A stretch of 64,000 nucleotides of DNA from Clostridium omnivorum (GCF_026012015.1 NZ_BRXR01000001.1:4055501-4119500), one strand, 5' to 3'; shown: positions 49,801 to 58,023, numbered from the stretch's first letter. Notes: generated by a model not told the origin, from the sequence alone. Numbers and translations are program-made.

Positions 49801-50849
49801 TGAATAAAATTAAAATTGACAATGTTATTATTGATAATAATAACAGTACTTTTATAGTAGCTGAGCTTTCAGCTAATCATTTGCACAACTTTGACAATGC
49901 AGCTAAATTAGTAAAAGAGGCAGCAAAAGCCGGAGTAGATGCTATTAAACTTCAAACCTATACTGCAGATACTATAACTATTGAATGTAATAATGAATAT
50001 TTTCAAATTAAACAAGGAACATTATGGGATGGTAGATCATTACATAATCTTTATCAAGAAGCATTTACTCCATGGGAGTGGCAGCCTAAATTAAAAAAAA
50101 TTGCAGAAGATGAGGGACTTATTTGCTTTTCCTCTCCTTTTGATAAAACTGCAGTAGATTTTCTTGAAGAAATGAATGTACCTGCCTATAAAGTAGCATC
50201 TTTTGAAATAACAGACATTCCTTTAATTGAATATATGGCATCTAAAGGAAAACCTATGATTTTAGCTACAGGTGTGGCAACAATAAGTGATATAGAGGGA
50301 GCTGTTAGAGCTTGTAGAAGAATGGGAAACAATGAAATAGCTGTTCTTAAATGCATTAGTGCATATCCGGCTCCGATAGAGGATATGAATTTAAGAACTA
50401 TACCTAATTTAGCAGATACATTTAATGTAATTCCCGGATTATCAGATCATACTTTAGGAATTACAGTTCCAATAGCTGCGGTAACTTTGGGAGCAAAAAT
50501 AGTGGAGAAGCATTTTACTTTATGCAGAGCTGATGGTGGACCAGATGCAGCTTTTTCCTTAGAACCAGATGAATTGAAAAGTATGGTAAAGTCCATAAGG
50601 GAAGTTGAAAAAGCTTTAGGTAACGTTAGCTATGATTTAACTGAGGAAACGAATAAAAGTAGAGAATTATGCAGATCTTTATTTGTTGTAAAAGACATGA
50701 AAAAAGGGGAAGCCTTTACTGAAGAAAATTTACGATCCATAAGACCTGGATTTGGCATGCATCCTAAATACTATAATGAAGTGATTGGAAAAGTGGCAAG
50801 TGATGATATAAAAAGAGGTACTCCGATGAAGTGGAATCTAATAAAATGA
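49797..50849 (+). CDS. pseI: Pseudaminic acid synthase (PseI/NeuB family)
   Basis: 350 residues. The NeuB barrel has FIVAELSANH, AIKLQTYTAD, FSSPFD, PMILATG and IVEKHFTLCR, in the form seen in PseI. A C-terminal SAF (antifreeze-like) domain from about residue 285 follows. It condenses 6-deoxy-AltdiNAc with phosphoenolpyruvate. The start is coupled to the formyltransferase stop (ATGA); a second ATG directly follows, so the exact start is uncertain by one codon. A terminator hairpin starts within its stop codon. Confidence 0.88.
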   Translation: MMNKIKIDNVIIDNNNSTFIVAELSANHLHNFDNAAKLVKEAAKAGVDAIKLQTYTADTITIECNNEYFQIKQGTLWDGRSLHNLYQEAFTPWEWQPKLKKIAEDEGLICFSSPFDKTAVDFLEEMNVPAYKVASFEITDIPLIEYMASKGKPMILATGVATISDIEGAVRACRRMGNNEIAVLKCISAYPAPIEDMNLRTIPNLADTFNVIPGLSDHTLGITVPIAAVTLGAKIVEKHFTLCRADGGPDAAFSLEPDELKSMVKSIREVEKALGNVSYDLTEETNKSRELCRSLFVVKDMKKGEAFTEENLRSIRPGFGMHPKYYNEVIGKVASDDIKRGTPMKWNLIK

Positions 50850-50882
50850 TTAGTAGTAAACCTACTAATCTATTTCTTTTTT
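50848..50882 (+). terminator. Terminator at the end of pseI
   Basis: The 9-bp stem GATTAGTAG/CTACTAATC begins inside the pseI stop codon and is followed by a T-rich stretch. It would split the island into two transcripts. Confidence 0.75.
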
Positions 50883-50892
50883 GAGCACAGTA

Positions 50893-50919
50893 TAAACTAT
50901 TCAGAAAAAAACTCGAAAA
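50893..50919 (+). promoter_or_regulatory. Possible sigma-D promoter for pseC
   Basis: TAAA, 15 bases, CTCGAAAA. The spacing is exact, but only five of eight -10 bases match. A TATAAT at 50933-50938 offers a sigma-A alternative without a good -35. Confidence 0.45.
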
Positions 50920-50967
50920 TAGTAACTAGACGTATAATAAAAACTTAATTAAAGGGAGTGTTATCTT

Positions 50968-52164
50968 ATGAATGAGAAACTTGCCATAAATGGTGGGAAA
51001 AAAATAAGAGATACATATTTATCATATGGCAGACAATGTATAGATGATAATGATATACAAGAAGTAATAAAAGTACTAAAAGGAGATTTTTTGACTACAG
51101 GTCCAAGTGTAAAAAAATTTGAAGATAAGGTAGCGAGTTATGTTGGAGCAAAATATGCTGTTGCTGTTAGTAATGGTACTGCTGCTCTTCATGCTGCATG
51201 CTTTGCCGCAGGTATTAAAGAAGGTGATGAAGTGATAGTATCTCCAATGACTTTTGCGGCTTCAAGTAATTGTGTTTTATATTGTGGCGGGAAGCCGGTT
51301 TTTGTAGATATTGATCCTAAGACATATAACATTGACGTTAGTAAAATAGAAGAGAAAATAACTAAAAATACAAAGGCTATAATACCTGTAGATTTTACTG
51401 GCCAAGTTGCAGATTTAGATAAAATAAACGAAATTGCAGAAAAATATAATTTAACAGTAATTGAAGATGCTGCTCATGCTCTTGGTAGTGAATATAAGGG
51501 TAATAAAGTAGGAACACTTTCACATATGACAGAGTTTAGCTTTCATCCAGTGAAACCTATTACAACTGCAGAAGGCGGAATGATAGTTACTAATGATGAG
51601 AAACTGTACCAAAGGTTAGAACTTTTCAGAACTCATGGAATTACAAGAGATAAAGGACTTATAAGCCACAATGAAGGTCCATGGTATTATGAGCAGATAG
51701 ATTTGGGGTATAATTACAGAATCACAGATGTTCAATGTGCCTTAGGAAGCAGTCAGATGGATAAAATAGATGGTTTTATAAAGAGAAGGAGAGAAATAGT
51801 AGGAAAATACAATATAGCTTTTAAGGAGTTAAATGATTTTATAACTACACCTTATGAAGCAGAATTTTCAAATTCAGGCTGGCACATTTACGTTATAAAG
51901 CTTAATTTGGATAAGTTAAAGGTTTCTAGAAAAGAAATATTTGAAGCATTACAAGCTGAAAACATAGGTGTAAATGTTCATTATCTTCCAGTTTACTTAC
52001 ATCCTTATTATAAAAATTTAGGATATAAGAGAGGAATCTGCCCTGAAGCAGAAAAATTATATTCACAGATTATTACATTACCTTTGTTTCCTAATATGAC
52101 TGATAGTGATACTAATGATGTAATTGAAGCAGTAAAAAAGGTTATTATGAATTATAGAAAATAA
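50968..52164 (+). CDS. pseC: PseC-like aminotransferase
   Basis: 398 residues, DegT/DnrJ/EryC1 family. The PLP lysine is Lys196 in SFHPVKPITT; the phosphate site is NGTAALHAA and the sugar site includes EDAAHALG. In the pathway it transaminates the 4-keto sugar made by PseB. The ATG follows GGGAG. Confidence 0.88.
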   Translation: MNEKLAINGGKKIRDTYLSYGRQCIDDNDIQEVIKVLKGDFLTTGPSVKKFEDKVASYVGAKYAVAVSNGTAALHAACFAAGIKEGDEVIVSPMTFAASSNCVLYCGGKPVFVDIDPKTYNIDVSKIEEKITKNTKAIIPVDFTGQVADLDKINEIAEKYNLTVIEDAAHALGSEYKGNKVGTLSHMTEFSFHPVKPITTAEGGMIVTNDEKLYQRLELFRTHGITRDKGLISHNEGPWYYEQIDLGYNYRITDVQCALGSSQMDKIDGFIKRRREIVGKYNIAFKELNDFITTPYEAEFSNSGWHIYVIKLNLDKLKVSRKEIFEALQAENIGVNVHYLPVYLHPYYKNLGYKRGICPEAEKLYSQIITLPLFPNMTDSDTNDVIEAVKKVIMNYRK

Positions 52165-52189
52165 GCAATGTATATACGGAGGAGCATGT

Positions 52190-53206
52190 ATGGGATACTA
52201 CACTAATAAAAAGATATTAATAATAGGTGGAACAGGTACTATAGGGCAGGGGTTAGCTAAAGAATTACTAAAGAATGATCCAAAGGTAATTAGAATTTTT
52301 AGCAGAGATGAATATAAACAATTTAATATGGAAAATGAACTTACAGATAAAAGCAAATTTAGATTTTTAATTGGTGATGTAAGAGATTACGAAAGAGTTG
52401 AAAGAGCTATGAATGATATTGACATAGTTTTTAACTTAGCAGCAATGAAGCATGTTACTTCTTGTGAGTACAATCCATCTGAAGCAATTAAGACTAATGT
52501 AATAGGAATGGAAAATGTAATCAAAGCAGCTTCTCATCACAATATTGATTGTGTAGTATTTACAAGTTCGGACAAGGCAATAAATCCAGCAAATTCCTAT
52601 GGAGCAACTAAACTTTTGGCAGAAAAACTTGTGCAAGCTGCCAATTTTAGTAAGGGTAAAATAAAGACAAGATTTGTAGCTGTGAGGTTTGGTAATGTAA
52701 TGGGTTCTAGGGGTTCGGTTATTCCTTTATTTAAAAAACAAATTGAAGATCGAAGAAAAATAACTGTTACAGATCCAGGAATGACAAGGTTTATGATGAG
52801 TATTACTCAAGCTGTTAAGTTAATTATGGATGCTGGTGAAAAATGTATAGGCGGAGAAGCGTTAGTCCTAAAAATGCCTGTAATAAAACTTACAGATCTA
52901 GCTGAAGTGGTAGTTGAGGAAAGCTGTGAAAAATTAAGGATAGATAAGGAAGAAATAGAAATACAGAGTATAGGATTGAGGGCTGGGGAAAGACGCTTTG
53001 AGGAACTAATGACAAAGGAAGAATCTGAGTCTGCCTTTGATCTTGGAGATATGTATGCGGTGCTTCCGTTATCCAATGTGAATAGATTAAGAGAAATTTA
53101 TTTAAAATATCCTAAAGCAGAAGTTGGAAGTTATAATTCTTCAGATAAAGATGTTTTAAATAAAGAAGAAGTAAGAAAACTACTTAAAGAAGAAGGTCTA
53201 GTGTAA
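52190..53206 (+). CDS. pseB: PseB-like UDP-GlcNAc 4,6-dehydratase
   Basis: 338 residues. The NAD(P) motif GGTGTIGQGL is at residues 13-22. The catalytic set is Asp128, Lys129, Tyr137 and Lys141 in SSDKAINPANSYGATK, the same unusual Asp-Lys-Tyr set as in the Helicobacter PseB enzyme. It inverts C5 and removes water. FGNVMGSRGSVIPLF is a further family block. GGAGGA precedes the ATG. Confidence 0.88.
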   Translation: MGYYTNKKILIIGGTGTIGQGLAKELLKNDPKVIRIFSRDEYKQFNMENELTDKSKFRFLIGDVRDYERVERAMNDIDIVFNLAAMKHVTSCEYNPSEAIKTNVIGMENVIKAASHHNIDCVVFTSSDKAINPANSYGATKLLAEKLVQAANFSKGKIKTRFVAVRFGNVMGSRGSVIPLFKKQIEDRRKITVTDPGMTRFMMSITQAVKLIMDAGEKCIGGEALVLKMPVIKLTDLAEVVVEESCEKLRIDKEEIEIQSIGLRAGERRFEELMTKEESESAFDLGDMYAVLPLSNVNRLREIYLKYPKAEVGSYNSSDKDVLNKEEVRKLLKEEGLV

Positions 53207-53209
53207 TAG

Positions 53210-54199
53210 ATGAAGATTGCAATAAGAGCTGATGGTGGATGTAATATAGGAATGGGGCATATAATGAGAACATTAGTATTAGCTAAGGAGCTATCTAAAA
53301 CTAATGAGGTTTTTTATATATGCAGGACAGATAGACCATTAAGTGAAAAATATAAAAAAGGCATTGATAAAATTAAAGATGAAGGATTTACTGTTAAGAC
53401 TATAAGAGAGGATTCTGTGCTTCTTGATATAAGTGCTATTAAAGTAGAATTATTGATTACAGACAGCTATGATGTTGATAGCATATATTTTGATGATACT
53501 AAGTCGATTTTTCCCAAAACTGCCTATATTGATGACATGAATTTTTGTAATTATAATGTGGATTTTTTAATAAATCAGAATATAAATGCATGTGATTTAA
53601 ACTATAGTATAGATAAAAAAACTAAATTACTTTTAGGTTCTAAATACGTAATGCTTAGAGAAGAATTTAGGAATGCGCCTGAAAAATTTATAAAAGAAAA
53701 ACCACAGGACATTATGATAACTGTAGGAGGTGCTGACCCCTATCATGTCACAGAGCAAATTCTAGACTATGTAAAGCATATGAGTTATAATTTTCATGTT
53801 ATTGTAGGTCCTTCTTTCAGCAATAATAATTTTAAAATATATAAATCTGAAAATACATATTTTTATTGTAATGCAAATATGTATGATATCATGAAAAAAT
53901 GTGATGTAGCAATTTCGGCGTGTGGCAGTACTTTATATGAATTAGCCGCCTGCTCTGTTCCTGCTCTAGGAATTATAATTGCTGATAATCAGCAGGGAAT
54001 AGCTCACAAAATGAGTGATTTAGGTGCTATAAAATGCGTTGGCTGGTATAATAAATTATCAAAAGATACATTTCTAAAAGACTTTAATAATTTGTGCAAT
54101 AGTTATATTTTAAGAAAAGAAATATCAAACAAAGCTAAAAAAATAGTAGACGGCAAAGGTGTGTATAGGATAGTTCAAGAATTAACTAAAAAGGAGTGA
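53210..54199 (+). CDS. pseG: PseG-like UDP-sugar hydrolase
   Basis: 329 residues. ADGGCNIGMGHIMR has the essential His17 of PseG; the later SACGSTLYELAACSVP block is the nucleotide-sugar site. It cleaves UDP from the 2,4-diamino-trideoxy altrose intermediate. The start is 3 bases after pseB, with GAAGAAGG upstream inside pseB. Confidence 0.88.
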   Translation: MKIAIRADGGCNIGMGHIMRTLVLAKELSKTNEVFYICRTDRPLSEKYKKGIDKIKDEGFTVKTIREDSVLLDISAIKVELLITDSYDVDSIYFDDTKSIFPKTAYIDDMNFCNYNVDFLINQNINACDLNYSIDKKTKLLLGSKYVMLREEFRNAPEKFIKEKPQDIMITVGGADPYHVTEQILDYVKHMSYNFHVIVGPSFSNNNFKIYKSENTYFYCNANMYDIMKKCDVAISACGSTLYELAACSVPALGIIIADNQQGIAHKMSDLGAIKCVGWYNKLSKDTFLKDFNNLCNSYILRKEISNKAKKIVDGKGVYRIVQELTKKE

Positions 54200-54203
54200 T
54201 GAT

Positions 54204-55208
54204 ATGAATATATTAGTTACTGGAGGGGCTGGCTTTATTGGCCGCTGGGTAGTAAAAAGATTATTAGAGGAAGGACATAATGTAGTAGCGTTTGATAACT
54301 TATCAAACGGCAGTCTTGAAAATATAGAAGAATTTAAAAAAATGAACTTTAAATTTATTAAAGGTGATATAAAGAACGAAAATGACTTAGATAAAGTTTT
54401 TCAAGAAAAGTATGATATTATTTATCATTTAGGTGCATCCATAAATGTTCAAGACAGTATAGATGATCCAAGGACTACTTTTTTAAATGATACAGTTGGG
54501 ACCTTCAATATTCTTGAAAGAGCAAAAGTTCAAATGTTCGGCAAAAACGGAAAGATGGATGGTGATGGATGGAAATTAGACTCTTCAGAAGAAATGCATC
54601 CATGCAAGGTAGTTTTTATGAGTACCTGTATGGTATATGATTTGGCTGGAAATGAAGGAATTAGTGAATCTCATCCTACAAAGCCGGTATCTCCTTATGG
54701 CGGAAGTAAAATTGCTGCTGAAAATATGGTTCTATCTTATTATAATGCATATAAACTCCCTACTGTTGTAATAAGGCCATTTAATACCTATGGTCCCTTT
54801 CAAAAAACAGGCGGTGAAGGTGGAGTAGTTGCAATATTTATAAATAATTCTTTAAATGGCAAAGACATAAACATATATGGATCAGGTATGCAGACGAGAG
54901 ATTTACTTTATGTTAAAGACTGTTCCAGATTTGTAGTTATGGCAGGATACTTAGATAATGTAAATGGTGAAATTGTAAACGCAGGTACTGCTTTTGACGT
55001 TACTATAAATGATCTGGCAAAAATTATTTCTAGGGATAGAGTCAGCGTTAATCATGTAAAGCATATACATCCACAAAGTGAAATAATGAAGCTTAAGTGT
55101 AATTATTCAAAAGCAAAGGAGCTTATGGGATGGTGCCCTGAATATACATTGGAGCAAGGAATAAGAGAAACGGAAGAGTGGATAAAGCAGACTAAGATGA
55201 TAAAATAA
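54204..55208 (+). CDS. NAD-dependent epimerase/dehydratase (extended SDR)
   Basis: 334 residues. GGAGFIG (residues 7-13) binds NAD; the active site is STCMVYD with Tyr165 and Lys169 in SPYGGSK. An insertion of about 20 charged residues (113-133) is unusual. It closes the island, 4 bases after pseG, and may make a further sugar for the flagellin glycan; the substrate is not predictable. Confidence 0.8.
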   Translation: MNILVTGGAGFIGRWVVKRLLEEGHNVVAFDNLSNGSLENIEEFKKMNFKFIKGDIKNENDLDKVFQEKYDIIYHLGASINVQDSIDDPRTTFLNDTVGTFNILERAKVQMFGKNGKMDGDGWKLDSSEEMHPCKVVFMSTCMVYDLAGNEGISESHPTKPVSPYGGSKIAAENMVLSYYNAYKLPTVVIRPFNTYGPFQKTGGEGGVVAIFINNSLNGKDINIYGSGMQTRDLLYVKDCSRFVVMAGYLDNVNGEIVNAGTAFDVTINDLAKIISRDRVSVNHVKHIHPQSEIMKLKCNYSKAKELMGWCPEYTLEQGIRETEEWIKQTKMIK

Positions 55209-55237
55209 GTATATTAATAAAATGATAAAATAGTTTT

Positions 55238-55269
55238 AAAAGACTTAGTGGATTCTAGGTCTTTTTTTT
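55238..55269 (+). terminator. Terminator after the glycosylation island
   Basis: AAAAGACTTAG/CTAGGTCTTTT (11 bp, one G-T pair) with a 6-base loop and T8. Confidence 0.88.
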
Positions 55270-55306
55270 GTACTTTAGTAATATTTTAGTTCATGATTAC
55301 ATTAAA

Positions 55307-55402
55307 TTGGATAGAGACGTAGTGTGTACCGTAGTAATAAATAACCTAAAAAACATTGAAGAGTTTATGAAAGTAGTAAGTGAAGATGTTCAGGGATTAT
55401 GA
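55307..55402 (+). pseudogene. Possible gene remnant upstream of flagellin 2
   Basis: An open frame without a good start runs to TGA at 55400-55402 and encodes DRDVVCTVVINNLKNIEEFM and then KVVSEDVQGL. The purine-rich first codon positions and amphipathic sequence look coding. It lies between a terminator and a sigma-D promoter. I do not recognise a family, and chance is possible. Confidence 0.3.
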
Positions 55403-55435
55403 AAAAGTGCCTTGAGGATTATTAATAAATTACCC

Positions 55436-55462
55436 TAAAGTTTATGTTAAATTATTCGATAA
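55436..55462 (+). promoter_or_regulatory. Sigma-D (FliA-type) promoter for flagellin 2
   Basis: TAAA, 15 bases, TTCGATAA, 33 bases upstream of the start codon. Confidence 0.85.
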
Positions 55463-55495
55463 TATAATATATAAAAACGTGGTGGAGATGATAAA

Positions 55496-56371
55496 ATGAG
55501 ATTGTATCACAACTTAGCCTCATTAAATATATATAGAGAGCAGAATAAAGTTTTGTCCAAACAAAGCCAAGCCTTGGGAAGAATATCCTCAGGTTATAAG
55601 GCAAATAGTGCAAAAGAAAACCCAAACGCCTTAGCTCAAAGTGAAAGGTTTAGGATGCAGATTAGAGGAGTTCAAATGGCTGCTAGAAATGTACAAGATG
55701 GGGTAAGCATGCTTCAAACCACTGAGGGTGGACTGGATAGTATGACTGGATTGCTTCAAAGGGTTAGGGAACTACTAGTTCAGGGTGGAAATGGAACGAA
55801 TAATATTGAAGATAAGGCTAATGTTCAAAAGGAAATATCACAGTTAATGCAGGAAGTAGATAGAACTGCTAGAAGTACAGAATATAATGGCGTTAAGTTA
55901 CTATATAATGATGACGTAACTGATAACGCGAAACCTGGCAGTATATTTATGACTTCTGGTGCTAACGAAGGAGAAAAGATTGAAATACCTTACTTTAATC
56001 TAGCTATCAATAGTGGATCGGCTAAAATGTCTGATGGTACCGTGAGAGATTTTAGTAAGCTAGATATATCAGCTGGAACCAGCATAGATGATGCCATAGG
56101 AATGGTTGATTCAGCTATAAATACAGTGATATCTGTTAGAAGCCAGTACGGAGTATTAGAAAATAGGTTTGAAAGTAGCTATGCAAGTCTTAATGAAATT
56201 GGAGATAAAATTGAAGGAGCAGATAGCAAAATAAGGGATGCAGATATAGCTGAAGAGATGATGGAATATACTAAGGATAATATATTGGTAGAAGCGGGCA
56301 ATGCTATGCTTGTACAATCAAATAAATTACCTCAAGATGTACTTAGAGTTTTAGAGAATATGAGAAGATAA
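55496..56371 (+). CDS. Flagellin 2 (divergent flagellin)
   Basis: 291 residues. The N-terminal helix (RLYHNLASLNIYREQNKVL, SQALGRISSGYKANSAKENPN) and C-terminal helix (SKIRDADIAEEMMEYTKDNI, QSNKLPQDVLRVLENMRR) are clearly flagellin, but differ strongly from flagellin 1 (for example KANSAKENPNALA in place of [11 protein letters not shown]). A short central domain is present. It has its own sigma-D promoter and terminator, and is separated from flagellin 1 by the glycosylation island. It may be a minor or alternative filament protein. Confidence 0.92.
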   Translation: MRLYHNLASLNIYREQNKVLSKQSQALGRISSGYKANSAKENPNALAQSERFRMQIRGVQMAARNVQDGVSMLQTTEGGLDSMTGLLQRVRELLVQGGNGTNNIEDKANVQKEISQLMQEVDRTARSTEYNGVKLLYNDDVTDNAKPGSIFMTSGANEGEKIEIPYFNLAINSGSAKMSDGTVRDFSKLDISAGTSIDDAIGMVDSAINTVISVRSQYGVLENRFESSYASLNEIGDKIEGADSKIRDADIAEEMMEYTKDNILVEAGNAMLVQSNKLPQDVLRVLENMRR

Positions 56372-56754
56372 TTTTTGAATAATATATAAATAAGTATAAT
56401 AGTAGAACTCAAAAAAGACTTTAGCAGTAGCTAGGTCTTTTTTTATGTAACAAATTAACTGTATTTTCTCAATAGTTTTATTAATTGTTGTCTTGTACTG
56501 TAAAATCATGCACACTTATTTAAAATATTTTGATTGTCAAAATTCGACGGTAATATTTAGCAAAATGGGCTCGTTGTCTGAATTTCCTGGGATGAATAAC
56601 TAAATTTAATATCAAATTGAGTAGAATTTACATGACAGAATAAAAAAATCTAGTGTACAAAATGAAAAATTTAATGTAAAATAAAATTAAATTAAATACC
56701 TAGATTTGTGAGTAATGTTTGGAAGTTTTATGTAAAAGATTTGGAGGAAAGTGA
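56372..56754. other. Intergenic region upstream of flgB
   Basis: 383 bases without a gene. It holds the flagellin 2 terminator, two 7-base Spo0A-box-like sequences at 56535-56549, and an AT-rich stretch before the flgB ribosome binding site (GGAGG). I see no sigma-D promoter and no clear sigma-A promoter. Confidence 0.65.
56412..56444 (+). terminator. Terminator after flagellin 2
   Basis: The stem AAAAAGAC/GTCTTTTT with partial inner pairing around TTAGC and GCTA is followed by T residues. Confidence 0.82.
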
Positions 56755-57165
56755 ATGGATATAAGTAAATTGTCGAAAAGCGAACAAACATATAATTTAC
56801 TGAAAAAGGGGTTAGATGCCTCAGCCTTGAGAAGTAAAGTTAGCGCAAATAACATAGCTAATATAAATACTAAAGGATATAAGAGATTTAATGTTTCTTT
56901 TGAAGAATATTTACAAGATAGCACTGAGAACCTCAATTTAAAAACTACTAATAATAAGCATATTCCAGGTGAATCAGATGAATACGGAACCATAAAGGTT
57001 CAGCAGGATACTTCAACAAGCATGAGAGCAGATGGTAACAATGTAGATATAGATAATGAGATGACAAATCAAGCTGCAAATGCAATGATGTACAATGCAT
57101 TAATATCTCAGGTTAATTCTAGACTTAGCATGGAGAGATATGTAATTAGCGAAGGAAGGAGATAA
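56755..57165 (+). CDS. flgB: FlgB proximal rod protein
   Basis: 136 residues. The rod-type N-terminal motif RSKVSANNIANINTKGYKRF identifies it, and the helical C-terminus (EMTNQAANAMMYNALISQV) fits FlgB. It is the first gene of the basal-body operon. TTGGAGG precedes the ATG. Confidence 0.95.
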   Translation: MDISKLSKSEQTYNLLKKGLDASALRSKVSANNIANINTKGYKRFNVSFEEYLQDSTENLNLKTTNNKHIPGESDEYGTIKVQQDTSTSMRADGNNVDIDNEMTNQAANAMMYNALISQVNSRLSMERYVISEGRR

Positions 57166-57169
57166 TTAA

Positions 57170-57604
57170 ATGATAAGTGCTTTTAATTCAATGAGAATAA
57201 GCGCCAGTGGTTTATCAGCAGAGAGATTGAGACTTGATACTATTGCTTCTAATATAGCAAATGTAACTACTACAAGGGGAGAAAATGGACAACCTTATAG
57301 AAGAAAAGTTGCTGTTTTTCAAGAAAACCTGGATAATGAATTAAATAAACAGACAGGAAAGTATGAAGAAAAACTTCTTGGAGTTAAAGCAGTTGGAGTT
57401 GAAGAGGACAAGTCTCCTTTAAGAAAAGTATATGATCCTACGCATCCTGATGCTGATGCTGATGGGTATGTTAATATGCCAAATGTAAATATATTAAATG
57501 AGATGGCAGATATGATTGCTGCAACTAGATCTTATGAAGCAAATGTAAATGCAATGAGTGCAGAAAAAGGTATGTTTATGAAAGCTTTAGAAATTGGTAG
57601 ATAA
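57170..57604 (+). CDS. flgC: FlgC proximal rod protein
   Basis: 144 residues. [23 protein letters not shown] at the N-terminus and [10 protein letters not shown]-like [21 protein letters not shown] at the C-terminus are diagnostic. It starts 4 bases after flgB with AAGGAGAT. Confidence 0.95.
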   Translation: MISAFNSMRISASGLSAERLRLDTIASNIANVTTTRGENGQPYRRKVAVFQENLDNELNKQTGKYEEKLLGVKAVGVEEDKSPLRKVYDPTHPDADADGYVNMPNVNILNEMADMIAATRSYEANVNAMSAEKGMFMKALEIGR

Positions 57605-57632
57605 TAGATAAACGTCTTTAAAGGGCTTTTAC

Positions 57633-57691
57633 GGATAGACTGCCGCTTCGAAACGGAATGGTAGGCTATCCAGTGTTTCGACTGAAAGGGG
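57633..57691 (+). promoter_or_regulatory. Structured RNA element in the fliE leader (unrecognised)
   Basis: GGATAG (57633-57638) pairs with CTATCC (57666-57671), and CTGCC (57640-57644) with GGTAG (57660-57664, one G-T pair), an 11-bp hairpin. Its 15-base loop contains TCGAAAC (57648-57654), the exact complement of GTTTCGA (57675-57681). That second segment ends 3 bases before the fliE ribosome binding region (AAAGGGGA, 57685-57692). The two helices cross, so they form either a pseudoknot or alternative folds. The loop also holds ACGGA, a CsrA-like motif. No known riboswitch pattern fits. Confidence 0.5.
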
Positions 57692-57699
57692 AAAAAATT

Positions 57700-58008
57700 A
57701 TGAAGATTAATCAGTTTGTACCAGATAGTAAGATATTTGATAGTTTTAATATTAAAGATAATAAAACTGAAAAGTCAGATAGTTCAAGTGGGAATTTCTT
57801 GGATATTTTAAAAGAAAAATTAGATGCAGTTAATGATAAACAAATTGCTGCAGAAAACACTACAGAATCATTTATTAAAGGAGAAGAAACAGATATTCAT
57901 AAGGTAATGCTGGATACTGAAGAGGCAAAGATGTCTCTAGAACTAGCAGTTCAAGTTAGAAATAAAATAGTAGAGGCATATCAGGAACTAAACAGAATGC
58001 AGTTATAG
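57700..58008 (+). CDS. fliE: FliE basal-body adaptor
   Basis: 102 residues. The C-terminal half (DTEEAKMSLELAVQVRNKIVEAYQELNRMQL) is the FliE domain, and the N-terminus is polar. FliE joins the MS ring to the rod. The ATG at 57700 follows AAAGGGGA. The open frame extends 42 bases upstream to 57658, but that part falls in the RNA element and has no ribosome binding site. Confidence 0.9.
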   Translation: MKINQFVPDSKIFDSFNIKDNKTEKSDSSSGNFLDILKEKLDAVNDKQIAAENTTESFIKGEETDIHKVMLDTEEAKMSLELAVQVRNKIVEAYQELNRMQL

Positions 58009-58023
58009 TAAGGAGTGCAGATA

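Noticed and set aside
57605-57699. c-di-GMP (GEMM) riboswitch before fliE
   Set aside because: The GCA-CAGGGCAAACC and GGGACGCAAAGCC type conserved blocks are not present.
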